Of a DNA stretch of 64,000 bases, positions 46,048 to 55,024 are shown piece after piece (position 1 is the first letter of the stretch; every line of letters begins with the position of its first letter). The notes under the pieces were generated by a model, which saw nothing but the letters and a program-made list of their open reading frames with translations, was not told the origin of the DNA and did not search any database. The stretch is from assembly GCA_963704855.1 (NCBI GenBank), contig CAVPHY010000002.1:124001-188000 (forward strand), read 5' to 3'. Origin of the DNA: SZUA-36 sp963704855 (GTDB taxonomy: Bacteria; Pseudomonadota; Gammaproteobacteria; Xanthomonadales; SZUA-36). Both the position numbers and the translations under genes were made by a program.

Positions 46048-47448
46048 ATGACCATAATCATCGCGACATTAGTCCTGTATCAACTGTTGTTACTGTTTAT
46101 CGGTTGGTGGGCCAGCAGGCGCACCGCTGACAACGAGGACTTTTACCTCGGAGGCCGTAAACTGGGGGCCGCGGTTGCCGCGCTGAGTGCGTCGGCCAGT
46201 TCATCATCCGCCTGGAGCTTACTGGGTGTTTCAGGGGCCGCCTTCGCCTGGGGGCTGCCGGCTATCTGGCTGATCCCGTCCACCCTGCTCGGGTTTTTCA
46301 TCAACTGGTACTGGGTTGCACCCAGGATGTGGAAACAGAGCCGGGAAAACAACGCCCTGACACTGACGGAATTCCTCGCCGGTCCACAGGGTGACCCGGC
46401 ACGCAAAACCATCATGAGAATCGGTGCGGCAGTCATACTGTTTTCGTTCACTTTTTATATAGCCGCGCAGTTCCAGGCAGCCGGTAACACCTTCGCCGGC
46501 GCACTTAATATGGACCCGACCCTCGCCATCGCACTCGGGGCCGCCATCGTCCTGGCCTACGTCATGCTCGGGGGGTTCTGGGCCGCCAGTGTCACCGACA
46601 GTATCCAGGGTATCCTGATGGCCTCGAGCGCCGTTATCCTTCCCATCGCCGCACTCTTTGCCGTGGGTGGACCCGCTGTTCTTTTGGCCAGCCTCGATGT
46701 TGACGGTGTTTCCACAATCACATTATGGACCAGCCAGGAAAGCCTGGCCGCCGGGGTCGGCTTCGTCATCGGCCTGGCCGGAATCGGTCTCGGTTATCCC
46801 GGCCAGCCACATGTCGTTAACCGCTTCATGGCAATGGAGAACAGCAGGGACATCCCAACGGCACGCCTGATTGCGATCGCATGGGCGGTGATCATCTACA
46901 CCGGCATGGTCATACTTGGCTGGTGTGGACGTCTGCTGGTCACCGCACTGGGCGACGGTGAGCAGGTACTATTTGCACTCGCCACCCTGTTACTGCCGTC
47001 GGTGATGGCCGGCATCATGGTGTCCGCCATTTTATCCGCCATCATGTCGACCGCCGACAGCCAGTTACTGGTCGCGGCATCCAGTGTCAGCCACGATCTG
47101 CGTAATGGCAAAATGACCACCCACGAAAGCCTCAAGCAGTCCCGATGGGTTGTTTTATCGATCGGTGTGGCCGCCATTTTACTGGCCATCTATTCCCCTG
47201 AGGCCATATTCAGCCGCGTCCTGTTCGCCTGGCAAGCCCTGGCCGCCGCCTTCGGCCCGTTACTCATCATCACCCTCTGGCGCGGCCCGGTGGCCCCCAA
47301 CTGGCGCATCGCTGCCATGTCATCCGGCTTCACCCTCACCGTCATCCTCAACTGGACCGCCGACACGCCCGGCGATATCGCCGAACGCTATATCCCGTTG
47401 CTGGTTGCGCTTGGATTGGCATGGTGGGGAAGCAGGAAAGCGTCTTGA
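46048..47448 (+). CDS. Sodium:solute symporter, PutP-like
   Basis: This 466-residue multi-pass inner-membrane protein is of the SSS family. Helices are spread over the length, and motifs match proline symporters: YLGGRKLGAAVAALSASASS, LTEFLAG, GLGYPGQPHVVNRFMAM and MSTADSQLLVAASSV. The last suggests a sodium site like that of PutP. Proline or a related amino acid is the probable substrate, but this is inferred. It lies alone between the FKBP and sulfatase genes and ends at a bidirectional terminator. Confidence 0.9.
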   Translation: MTIIIATLVLYQLLLLFIGWWASRRTADNEDFYLGGRKLGAAVAALSASASSSSAWSLLGVSGAAFAWGLPAIWLIPSTLLGFFINWYWVAPRMWKQSRENNALTLTEFLAGPQGDPARKTIMRIGAAVILFSFTFYIAAQFQAAGNTFAGALNMDPTLAIALGAAIVLAYVMLGGFWAASVTDSIQGILMASSAVILPIAALFAVGGPAVLLASLDVDGVSTITLWTSQESLAAGVGFVIGLAGIGLGYPGQPHVVNRFMAMENSRDIPTARLIAIAWAVIIYTGMVILGWCGRLLVTALGDGEQVLFALATLLLPSVMAGIMVSAILSAIMSTADSQLLVAASSVSHDLRNGKMTTHESLKQSRWVVLSIGVAAILLAIYSPEAIFSRVLFAWQALAAAFGPLLIITLWRGPVAPNWRIAAMSSGFTLTVILNWTADTPGDIAERYIPLLVALGLAWWGSRKAS

Positions 47449-47570
47449 TGGATACAGCCGGAATCCGATCTGGGAGTAACCATCAGATTTCATCAAATTA
47501 ACTGTCTGCTCTGTTGTTCCCCCTGCATGGTCACACCAGACCATTTCCCCGAATCCCTTCGCCAGGGTCA

Positions 47571-47602
47571 AGAAACCCACCCGGGAAACCGGATGGGTTT
47601 CT
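47571..47602. terminator. Bidirectional terminator between symporter and sulfatase
   Basis: Arms 47571-47584 and 47589-47602 (14 bases, one mismatch) close a GAAA tetraloop. The stem ends in T-rich sequence on the plus strand (TTTCTTTG) and in the complementary pattern on the minus strand. The stops of two convergent genes lie on either side (47448 and 47609), so it should serve both. Confidence 0.8.
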
Positions 47603-47608
47603 TTGTAC

Positions 47609-49969
47609 TCACTTAAGGTTAATCGTCACCTTGTCGATCTTGCCGCTGAAGTGGCTGGTGCTGGGGGTATAAGCTTCAGAAACCGTTGTTTCCACATCTT
47701 TGCCCACGCCGGCCGATTCGTCGGCTGAGAAGATACAGCATTGCGTTTTTTCAATCTTGGCGGATGCTACGGACTTGTCGTTTATGTACAACGTCGCCGT
47801 GCCCCCTGCGCCCGGTTTGCCGCCGTCCCAGGCGAAATCCATCCTGACCGTCGATTTGCCTTTGGGCAGCGCCATGTTTGAAGTGGCGGTCGTAGAATCA
47901 ATCCCGACATAGTTGTAGGTATAACTGGGGACACCGTCCTTGACGAACAGAGTCCAGCCACCGAATCGGCCACCCTGCGAGACGATGACGCCATTTACCG
48001 GTGTCTCACCGGTTTCGACATCCGCAATGATCTCGAACGAGGTGTTCTTGACGTTGATGAAGTCATTTTCGAGCAGGTCGGCCATGCCCTCGTAGAGCGT
48101 CAGGCTGGTGCGTCCAAACATCAGGTCAGGCCGTCCTGCAATCTTGGGATTGAACAATTCCTGTCGACGGTCATCGAGGGGTAATACCTGGTACTTGACC
48201 GCCTCACCCAGGAAGGCCTGTTGGAGTTTCTGCAACATCTCGGGATGCTTCTTTGCCAGGTCCGTCGACATACTGAAGTCTTCCGCCACGTGGTAAAGCT
48301 CCCAGGTGTCCTCGGGGAATCGATTCTCCACCACACCCCACGGTTTGATATGAACCGTGCCGGCAAACCAGCCATCATAGTAAAGCCCCCGGTTGCCGAA
48401 CATTTCAAAGTACTGGATCTGGTGTCTGCTGGTCGCTTTTGGGTAATCCCATGTATAAACCATGCTGACACCTTCAATCGGGCGCTGCGGCGTTCCATTG
48501 ACGACACGCGGTTGCGGTAGTCCGGCGGCTTCCAGGATCGTTGGCACGATATCGATGACATGGTGCCACTGGTCGCGTATTTCACCTTTGCCCTTGATCC
48601 GGTTTGGCCAATGCATCACCAACGGATTACGGGTTCCGCCATAGTTGGAGGCAACCTGCTTGGTCCACATGAAAGGTGAGTCAAAAGCAACCGCCCAACC
48701 GGCTGCCATATGCGGATAGGTGGTCGGGCCACCCCAGTCATCATAATGTTGCATCATGAAATCAATATCGGAGCCCTGGGGCTCGTTATTGAAGTAGGTC
48801 ATCTCGTTATACAGACCTTCCATACCACCTTCAGCACTGGTGCCGTTGTCGCCGGCGATGTAGATGATCAGCGTATTATCCATTTCACCCATATCGTCGA
48901 TGGCCTGGATAAGCCGTCCGGTTTCATAATCGGTCATCTCCAGGAATGCAGCAAAGACTTCGGCCTGGCGGGCAAATAGTTTCTGCTCCTTTTTCGAGAG
49001 ATCTGCCCAGTCTTTAATATCGGCGGGCTTGTCAGCCAGCCTGGTGCTTTTGGGAATCACACCCAGTTTTTTCTGTTGTTCAAAAATACGCTCGCGGATT
49101 ACGTCCCAACCCTCATCGAATTTCCCCTTCCAATTGTCAATGTAGGATTGTGGTACATGATGGGGTGCGTGTACCGCCCCCGGAGCGAAGTAGACAAAAA
49201 ATGGTCTATCCGGAGTCAGGGCTTGCTGGAAGCGGATCCACTCGATGGACTTTGTCGCCATATCGTTCATGAAGTGATAGTCCGGATCATCTGGTGTTTC
49301 TACGCGGTTCTGGTTGTGGTAAACCGCAGGAGCCCACTGGTTGGTTTCACCACCCATAAAGCCATAAAACTCATCGAAGCCCTGGTAATTTGGCCAACGG
49401 GCCATCGGACCGGAAGGGCTGATCTCCCATACTGCGGTTTCGTGCCACTTGCCGAAGGCCGCTGTGCTGTAACCGTTGAGACGGAGCATTTCGCCAATAC
49501 CGGCAACATCACCAGGCAGCATGCCCGTGGCCCCCGGGAAGGAAGTGGCCACCTCGGAAATCTTTGCCTGGTTGGCAGAGTGGTGGTTGCGGCCCGTTTT
49601 GAGTGCCTGGCGGGTAGGCGAGCAAAGCGCCGTGGTATGAAACTGGTTATACAGCAAACCCTCGCTGGCCAGCTTATCCAGATGCGGTGTCTGCAGCACG
49701 CTGCCGGTAGCCCCTGTACCGCCAAATCCCAGGTCATCCAGCAGAATCACAACGACGTTGGGCGCGTCTTTTGGCGCCGTAACTGCAAAAATCGGCGGCG
49801 CCTTGGCATCGCGGGCATCAAGTGTCGTAATGGGTGGATACCAGGGTGCCTTGATCGGCAGTTCTGTCCGATCAACACCCGCCTGGACCGTTTCATCAGC
49901 AGCAAGGGGGCAAAGAGCAGTCAGGAACAGCCCGAAAATAAAGATTATCAGTGTCCTTTTATATTTCAT
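47609..49969 (-). CDS. Periplasmic arylsulfatase-family sulfatase
   Basis: The 786-residue type I sulfatase has a signal peptide (TLIIFIFGLFLTALCPLAAD), metal-binding VVVILLDDLGFGG (Asp78, Asp79), and the formylglycine motif with Cys116 in CSPTRQALKTGR. It also has FGKWHE, GDNGTSAEGG and the C-terminal beta-rich domain. It should hydrolyse sulfate esters outside the cytoplasm. No formylglycine-generating or anaerobic maturase gene is in the window, so maturation depends on a gene elsewhere. The start lies 13 bases after AGGAG, with an out-of-frame ATGAAATGA in between. Confidence 0.94.
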   Translation of the reverse strand: MKYKRTLIIFIFGLFLTALCPLAADETVQAGVDRTELPIKAPWYPPITTLDARDAKAPPIFAVTAPKDAPNVVVILLDDLGFGGTGATGSVLQTPHLDKLASEGLLYNQFHTTALCSPTRQALKTGRNHHSANQAKISEVATSFPGATGMLPGDVAGIGEMLRLNGYSTAAFGKWHETAVWEISPSGPMARWPNYQGFDEFYGFMGGETNQWAPAVYHNQNRVETPDDPDYHFMNDMATKSIEWIRFQQALTPDRPFFVYFAPGAVHAPHHVPQSYIDNWKGKFDEGWDVIRERIFEQQKKLGVIPKSTRLADKPADIKDWADLSKKEQKLFARQAEVFAAFLEMTDYETGRLIQAIDDMGEMDNTLIIYIAGDNGTSAEGGMEGLYNEMTYFNNEPQGSDIDFMMQHYDDWGGPTTYPHMAAGWAVAFDSPFMWTKQVASNYGGTRNPLVMHWPNRIKGKGEIRDQWHHVIDIVPTILEAAGLPQPRVVNGTPQRPIEGVSMVYTWDYPKATSRHQIQYFEMFGNRGLYYDGWFAGTVHIKPWGVVENRFPEDTWELYHVAEDFSMSTDLAKKHPEMLQKLQQAFLGEAVKYQVLPLDDRRQELFNPKIAGRPDLMFGRTSLTLYEGMADLLENDFINVKNTSFEIIADVETGETPVNGVIVSQGGRFGGWTLFVKDGVPSYTYNYVGIDSTTATSNMALPKGKSTVRMDFAWDGGKPGAGGTATLYINDKSVASAKIEKTQCCIFSADESAGVGKDVETTVSEAYTPSTSHFSGKIDKVTINLK

Positions 49970-50232
49970 TTCATGATTCTCCTAAACTAGATGTAATCCA
50001 GGTCGAGCATTTTTCTTACATGAAGATCTTTTTTGACCGACAAGATTTCGTTGATTATCCGAATCCATAATAGCAGTTCTGAGATGGCAGGCGTATTCCG
50101 TGGTTCTTTCACTGGCATGGTCATCACCCTGGGTACACAAAAAAAAATCAACGCCCCCATTGCATTCTACAATCATGGTGTTATACTTCACTACAACACT
50201 ACATGAGAATCACCATACCAGTGGGAATCAAG

Positions 50233-50469
50233 ATGCTGAATTTACGACCACATTACAGACCGCAATTGCCAAACAGCCTGGCTTTGTTCGCTGGGCTGCT
50301 GTTACTTATAAGCGCTGCCGCGGGTTTACACACCAGCCAGGAAGAAAATTTTCCCGACCAGGAAACCGGTATTTCAGCAAGTGCTGCTGAAAGCGAAGGC
50401 ATTAACACCTCGACCAAACGCAAGACCCGTGGACTCAACCTCGGTTTATTGTTGTTCCGCCGCGGATAA
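50233..50469 (+). CDS. Small single-pass membrane protein ahead of GntR-ABC operon
   Basis: The 78-residue product (start at 50233 after GGGAATCAAG; an ATG ten codons upstream is possible) has one hydrophobic helix (SLALFAGLLLLISAAAG). A Ser/Glu-rich linker and a striking basic end, KRKTRGLNLGLLLFRRG, follow. I do not recognise the family. It lies 17 bases before the GntR-type regulator in the same direction, so it is probably the first gene of the ABC exporter operon. It might be a sensor, an exported peptide or an accessory subunit. Confidence 0.65.
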   Translation: MLNLRPHYRPQLPNSLALFAGLLLLISAAAGLHTSQEENFPDQETGISASAAESEGINTSTKRKTRGLNLGLLLFRRG

Positions 50470-50486
50470 GCTGAGCAGGACCTGAC

Positions 50487-50858
50487 ATGACAAGCCAATG
50501 GAATGATAGCCAACCGATCTACTGGCAATTGAAAGAACGCACCATTGCCATGATCCTGGACGGCACGCTGGAAGAAGGTGATGCCCTGCCCTCGGTGCGC
50601 ACGGTGGCGTCTGATTTCCAGCTGAACCCGATCACGGTCTCCAAATCCTACCAGGCCCTTGTCGATGAGGAACTCGTCGAGAAACGCCGCGGACTGGGTA
50701 TGTTCGTATGCGAAGGTGCGAGAAAGAAACTGACGCAAAGTGAACGTGAGAAATTCCTAAGTGAAGAGTGGCCCGCGATGGTCACCCGCATCCGGCAACT
50801 GGGTCTTGATGTTAATAAATTACTCCAATCTGTATCAGAAATAGAAGGCGACTCCTGA
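50487..50858 (+). CDS. GntR-family regulator, YtrA type
   Basis: The 123-residue protein is the short YtrA/YhcF kind of GntR regulator with a winged helix (QPIYWQLKERTIAMILDGTL, EEGDALPSVRTVASDFQLNP, TVSKSYQALVDEELVEKRRG) and a short C-terminal dimerisation helix. YtrA-type repressors control neighbouring ABC exporters and respond to cell-envelope stress. Its stop overlaps the ATPase start by one base (TGATG). Confidence 0.93.
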   Translation: MTSQWNDSQPIYWQLKERTIAMILDGTLEEGDALPSVRTVASDFQLNPITVSKSYQALVDEELVEKRRGLGMFVCEGARKKLTQSEREKFLSEEWPAMVTRIRQLGLDVNKLLQSVSEIEGDS

Positions 50859-51715
50859 TGAACAATGTCATTGAAGCGCGTGGACTGACCAAGCGCTACA
50901 AAGGTACCGTGGCGGTTGATAAAATTGACCTGCAAATCCCCTCCGGCAGGATTGTCGGCCTGATAGGCCCCAATGGCGCTGGTAAAACATCGGCACTCAA
51001 AGCCATTCTCGGCCTGGCCACCTACGAAGGTGAACTGAGTGTTCTTGGTAAGAACCCTTCCAGGGACAGGGCCGAACTGATGGAGGACGTATGTTTCATC
51101 GCCGACGTTGCCGTCCTGCCCCGCTGGATCAAGGTCTGGCAGTTGATTGAACTGACCGAAGACATACACCCGAAATTCTCCCGCGAGAAATGCCTGCAAT
51201 ATCTGAAATCAACCAAGATCACCCTCGATCACAGGGTCAAGCAGTTATCCAAGGGTATGGTAGTGCAGTTGCACCTGGCCATCGTCATGGCCATCGATGT
51301 GAAATTGCTGGTACTGGATGAGCCCACACTGGGCCTGGATATTCTTTTTCGGAAAAAGTTCTATACCAACCTGTTAAACGATTACTTTGACGAGGAACGT
51401 ACCATCATTATCACCACCCACCAGGTCGAAGAGATCGAGCATATCCTCAGCGATCTGATCTTTATCCAGGATGGCCGCATTGCACTTAATTGCAGCATGG
51501 AGGAAGTCCAGGAAAGCTATGTTGAACTGATCGTTGCGCCCGACAAGGCCGCCGCCGCACGTGACCTGCAACCCCTGTATGAACGCGAGTTGTTCGGCCG
51601 CTTCATTTTCCTCTACAAGAACACAAACCGCGAGCAACTCAAGGCACTGGGCGAACTGCATACACCGAGTGTCGCCGACCTGTTTGTCGCTACCATGAGC
51701 GGAGGTGATGTATGA
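50858..51715 (+). CDS. ABC transporter ATP-binding protein
   Basis: The 285-residue ATPase has Walker A GPNGAGKTSALKA, an ABC signature in QLSKGMVVQLHLAI, Walker B LLVLDEPTLGLD, and the switch His in TIIITTHQVEEIEH. The signature reads LSKGM rather than LSGG(Q), as in some exporters of this class. The C-terminal 70 residues resemble a regulatory extension. It pairs with the downstream permease, probably as an ABC-2-type exporter; the cargo is unknown. Confidence 0.95.
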   Translation: MNNVIEARGLTKRYKGTVAVDKIDLQIPSGRIVGLIGPNGAGKTSALKAILGLATYEGELSVLGKNPSRDRAELMEDVCFIADVAVLPRWIKVWQLIELTEDIHPKFSREKCLQYLKSTKITLDHRVKQLSKGMVVQLHLAIVMAIDVKLLVLDEPTLGLDILFRKKFYTNLLNDYFDEERTIIITTHQVEEIEHILSDLIFIQDGRIALNCSMEEVQESYVELIVAPDKAAAARDLQPLYERELFGRFIFLYKNTNREQLKALGELHTPSVADLFVATMSGGDV

Positions 51716-52665
51716 ACCGTTTAATCGCACTGGTAAAACGCGAGTTCTGGGAGAACAAGGGCGCTTTCCGCACGACACCTTTGGTCATCGGCGGTATCTA
51801 CATCGTATTGACCCTGATGTTCCTGGTCACTTTCAATCACTTTGATAACGAGTTCCAATCGTTGAAAGAACTTACCCGCTTCCTGTCGCAGACAGAAGTC
51901 GGTCTTCGTAGCGAAATCATCTACGGGGTTACCATAGCTGTCTTCCCGGGTCTGTTCACCCTGGCGCTCGGCTTCGTCGTATTTTTCTACCTGCTGGGTT
52001 CCCTCTATGATGACCGCAAGGACCGCAGCATACTGTTCTGGAAATCACTGCCGGCCTCCGACACACTGACCCTGGGCTCCAAACTGCTTGCCGCGATGGT
52101 GGTTGCACCCGTCATTTTCTGGGTGGTTTATGTCCTGACCCAGATAGTGATCATGCTGATCTTCTCAGCCGTGGTTGCATCCCTGGGTGAGAACCCATGG
52201 ACGCTGTTCCTGAGTCTCGGCAGCCCGTTCAAAGCCTGGAGCATGGTCCTGTTGAGCTACCTGGCGCAGGCGATCTGGGCATTACCACTGTATGGCTGGT
52301 TGATGCTGGTCTCTTCCTTTGCACCACGTATCCCGCTGTTATTCGCTGTACTGCCACCGGTAGTTGTCGCGGTACTGCAGATATGGATCGAGTTCCTGCA
52401 AACCTTCACACTGAAGAAAAACCTGTTCGGTGTCATCGGCGAATGGTTTGCCAATAGCCCGTTGATCCTGTCGGCCGATAACCATGGCGATGACAAGCTC
52501 TCCGTATCGCTCGGCATCCCGTTGACCGACACCTTTGGACATGAAGCGACGGTTGCCAATATCTTCGACCGGCTGTTTTCCACCCATATGCTGATCGGTC
52601 TCGCCGTTGCCACGGTCTTCCTGGGCACCGCCCTGTGGCTGAGACGCCGCGCGACCGAAAGTTGA
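51712..52665 (+). CDS. ABC-2-type transporter permease
   Basis: The 317-residue membrane protein has about six hydrophobic segments, beginning LVKREFWENKGAFRTTPLVI, typical of ABC-2 permeases. The large loop before the third helix contains DDRKDRSILFWKSLPASD, a motif common to export permeases next to YtrA-like regulators. It starts in a four-base ATGA overlap with the ATPase. A strong terminator follows 68 bases after its stop. Confidence 0.9.
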   Translation: MNRLIALVKREFWENKGAFRTTPLVIGGIYIVLTLMFLVTFNHFDNEFQSLKELTRFLSQTEVGLRSEIIYGVTIAVFPGLFTLALGFVVFFYLLGSLYDDRKDRSILFWKSLPASDTLTLGSKLLAAMVVAPVIFWVVYVLTQIVIMLIFSAVVASLGENPWTLFLSLGSPFKAWSMVLLSYLAQAIWALPLYGWLMLVSSFAPRIPLLFAVLPPVVVAVLQIWIEFLQTFTLKKNLFGVIGEWFANSPLILSADNHGDDKLSVSLGIPLTDTFGHEATVANIFDRLFSTHMLIGLAVATVFLGTALWLRRRATES

Positions 52666-52732
52666 AACACCGCCAGGCCCTGACCAGGCCTGGTGGTACC
52701 GCTTGAACCTCGACAGACCGGGATTAAGCACG

Positions 52733-52780
52733 CCGGGTAACCGTACCTCTCAGCCCTTGGTACGGTTATCCGGTTTTTTT
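52733..52780 (+). terminator. Intrinsic terminator of ABC operon
   Basis: A 15-base stem (52733-52747 with 52759-52773, one mismatch) is followed by seven T residues. It lies just after the permease stop and is the clearest rho-independent terminator in the window. Confidence 0.92.
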
Positions 52781-52785
52781 ATTCA

Positions 52786-52836
52786 GGGGGATCAGGTTCA
52801 TTTAACCGCGATGTGGTTAAATGAACCTGACCCCCC
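52786..52836. repeat. REP-like palindrome upstream of imuB
   Basis: Arms of about 21 bases (52786-52807 and 52815-52835) pair almost perfectly, with one bulged A, around a 7-base loop. The core TCAGGTTCATTTAAC/GTTAAATGAACCTGA recalls REP sequences mobilised by Y1 (REP-associated) transposases. No such transposase lies nearby. It separates the ABC operon terminator from the imuB promoter region. Confidence 0.55.
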
Positions 52837-52913
52837 TTGTGCTAAAGTTAACTACCAAGTAATTACTTTTTACATTCTCGCAAACAGAGAATCGTCACTG
52901 ACACACTGTAGCC

Positions 52914-54359
52914 ATGGCAAGCAATACACACACCAGGAAACCACCGCAATGGCTGGCGCTGCACTTCGCGCACCTGGCGCTGGATCAGCACAACCGCGGT
53001 CTGGGCCAGGCAGATGACGATATTCCCCGGGCGATCAGTGACAAGCTGGCAGGACGGCAATGCATTATTGATTTGAACCCGGCGGCAGAACACGCCGGTA
53101 TCCGCACCAGTATGCCGGTCGGCGCCGCCTTAAGCCTGCTGGATTCATTACAGGTGTCGGTACGTGACCAGCGCGCGGAACAGGCTGCCCTGAAACGTCT
53201 CGCCGGCTGGTGTTATCAATACAGCAGCCAGGTCTGTATCGACCATCAACGTAACAGCCTGTTGCTCGAGGTTGCCGCCAGCGCGCGTTTGTTCGGACCA
53301 GCCGAAACACTGGCGGGACGCATCACGACAGGGCTTGGGGAGCTTGGCTACCGTGCCGTTGCAGGTATTGCACCGACACCGGAGGCCGCCCACCTGGCGG
53401 CCCGTCATGACCTGCATATCCCAACCTCCACCGACATTCGCAAAAGTATCGGCGCGTTCAACATCGACAGCCTGAATCTTAAAACCACCGAGATACAGGC
53501 TTTGCAAAAGATGGGTTTGCGTACCATCGCCGAGGTTTTACGGCTGCCACGCAAGGCACTGGCGAGACGGATGGGGCTGGCGGTGAGCGATTACCTGGAC
53601 CGTCTGCTGGGCCATCGCCCCGACCCCTGTAAGACATTCCGTCCGCCGGAAGGCTTCTCGGCCGGTATGGATTTACCGGATACCGAGCATACGCAGGGCC
53701 TGGTCTTTCCGCTGAAACGACTGGTACAGGAATTATGCGGGGTATTGCGTGCGCATGACCGTGGCATACAGGTTTTACAGGTCCATCTGCAGCTCGATAA
53801 AGGCACGGAAGACATGCGTCTGACCCTGCACCAGCCTACGCGTTCCGAGGACCACCTGATGCTGTTGTTGCGCGAGCGTCTCGAGCGCTTGCAACTACCC
53901 CGTCCGGTACGTCATGTCCGTTTACAGGCATTGCACTTTCTGCCCTGTGCGGTGGTCCAGGCAAGCTTGCTGAAAGAAGCGGACACAGGCTCCACGGATA
54001 CAAGCGGTCATGTCATTGAACGTTTGCGCGCGAGGCTGGGTGCGGATTCGGTCAAGGGCATCAGGGGGCTGGAAGACCACCGTCCGGAACACAGCTGGTC
54101 GTTGCGTGAACTGGATGAGCCAGCGGCCTACACCACGCAACCGGGACGACCGGTCTGGCTGCTGCCCAGGCCACAACCCTGCCGGATCGATAACTACCGC
54201 ATACTGACGGGACCGGAACGTATCGAAACCGGCTGGTGGGACGGCAGGGACTGCCGCAGGGATTACTTCATCGTGCGCGACTCCAATGGCAGCACCCTGT
54301 GGGCTTTCCATGAATACAAACCCAGCCCCGGTTGGTATTTACACGGTTTATTCGCATAA
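52914..54359 (+). CDS. imuB: ImuB-like Y-family polymerase subunit
   Basis: The 481-residue protein is of the ImuB type, an inactive Y-family protein that works with ImuA and DnaE2 in SOS mutagenesis. Recognisable parts are WLALHFAHLALDQHNRG, HAGIRTSMPVGAALSLL, the HhH-like ALQKMGLRTIAEVLRLPR, and GWWDGRDCRRDYFIVRD near the end. The usual acidic catalytic residues of Y polymerases are missing from the N-terminal motif. There is no imuA gene beside it, and dnaE2 is 5 kb away. The start region has no clear ribosome-binding site or LexA box. Confidence 0.9.
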   Translation: MASNTHTRKPPQWLALHFAHLALDQHNRGLGQADDDIPRAISDKLAGRQCIIDLNPAAEHAGIRTSMPVGAALSLLDSLQVSVRDQRAEQAALKRLAGWCYQYSSQVCIDHQRNSLLLEVAASARLFGPAETLAGRITTGLGELGYRAVAGIAPTPEAAHLAARHDLHIPTSTDIRKSIGAFNIDSLNLKTTEIQALQKMGLRTIAEVLRLPRKALARRMGLAVSDYLDRLLGHRPDPCKTFRPPEGFSAGMDLPDTEHTQGLVFPLKRLVQELCGVLRAHDRGIQVLQVHLQLDKGTEDMRLTLHQPTRSEDHLMLLLRERLERLQLPRPVRHVRLQALHFLPCAVVQASLLKEADTGSTDTSGHVIERLRARLGADSVKGIRGLEDHRPEHSWSLRELDEPAAYTTQPGRPVWLLPRPQPCRIDNYRILTGPERIETGWWDGRDCRRDYFIVRDSNGSTLWAFHEYKPSPGWYLHGLFA

Positions 54360-54395
54360 TGGCCACATTGACAGGACAGGGTGTAAAAAAACGCT

Positions 54396-55013
54396 ATGAA
54401 TGCTTTGGGCAAATTATTTCTGAAAGGGCTCGCGGTTGTCATACCGGTTGCACTGACACTCGGTATTTTGTGGTGGATGGCCACGGGTGCGGAACAGATA
54501 ATGGGCGCGGTACTGAAATTCACCCTGCCCGATGGCTGGTACGTACCGGGCATGGGACTGGTATCCGGTCTCGCGCTGATTGCGCTGATCGGCCTGCTGT
54601 CACATGTGCTGGTTTTTCAAAAAATATTCAACCTGGGTGAAGCCATCTTCCACCGCCTGCCACTGGTCAAGACCATTTACACGGCGATCAAGGATTTTAT
54701 CGGGTACTTCAGCCCGGAAAAAGGCAGCGAGATGGGTAAAGTGGTCATGGTGCAACTGCCGGGCCAGTCATTCCAGGTGATCGGCTTCGTGACTCGAGAG
54801 CAATTTGATGACCTGCCATTTACACCCGCGGCCGAAGACCCGGTTGCCGTGTATATGCCGATGAGCTACCAGATTGGCGGTTATACCCTTTTCCTGCCAC
54901 GCAGCTGCCTGACGCCGCTGGATATGCCTTTTGAACAGGCCATGCGCCTGGTGGTAACCGGCGCAGTCACCAAGCGACGTGATAAACGCAAGAGGGAAAC
55001 GGGCTCCGCGTGA
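54396..55013 (+). CDS. DUF502 membrane protein
   Basis: The 205-residue protein has two N-terminal membrane helices (about 8-28 and 54-75), then the DUF502 body with GEAIFHRLPLVKTIYTAIKDF, FQVIGFVTREQ and a C-terminal basic tail (RRDKRKRE). Function is not established in bacteria; related plant proteins occur at membranes. It lies 37 bases after imuB in the same direction and converges on coaX. Confidence 0.9.
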   Translation: MNALGKLFLKGLAVVIPVALTLGILWWMATGAEQIMGAVLKFTLPDGWYVPGMGLVSGLALIALIGLLSHVLVFQKIFNLGEAIFHRLPLVKTIYTAIKDFIGYFSPEKGSEMGKVVMVQLPGQSFQVIGFVTREQFDDLPFTPAAEDPVAVYMPMSYQIGGYTLFLPRSCLTPLDMPFEQAMRLVVTGAVTKRRDKRKRETGSA

Positions 55014-55024
55014 GCCTGCCGTCT

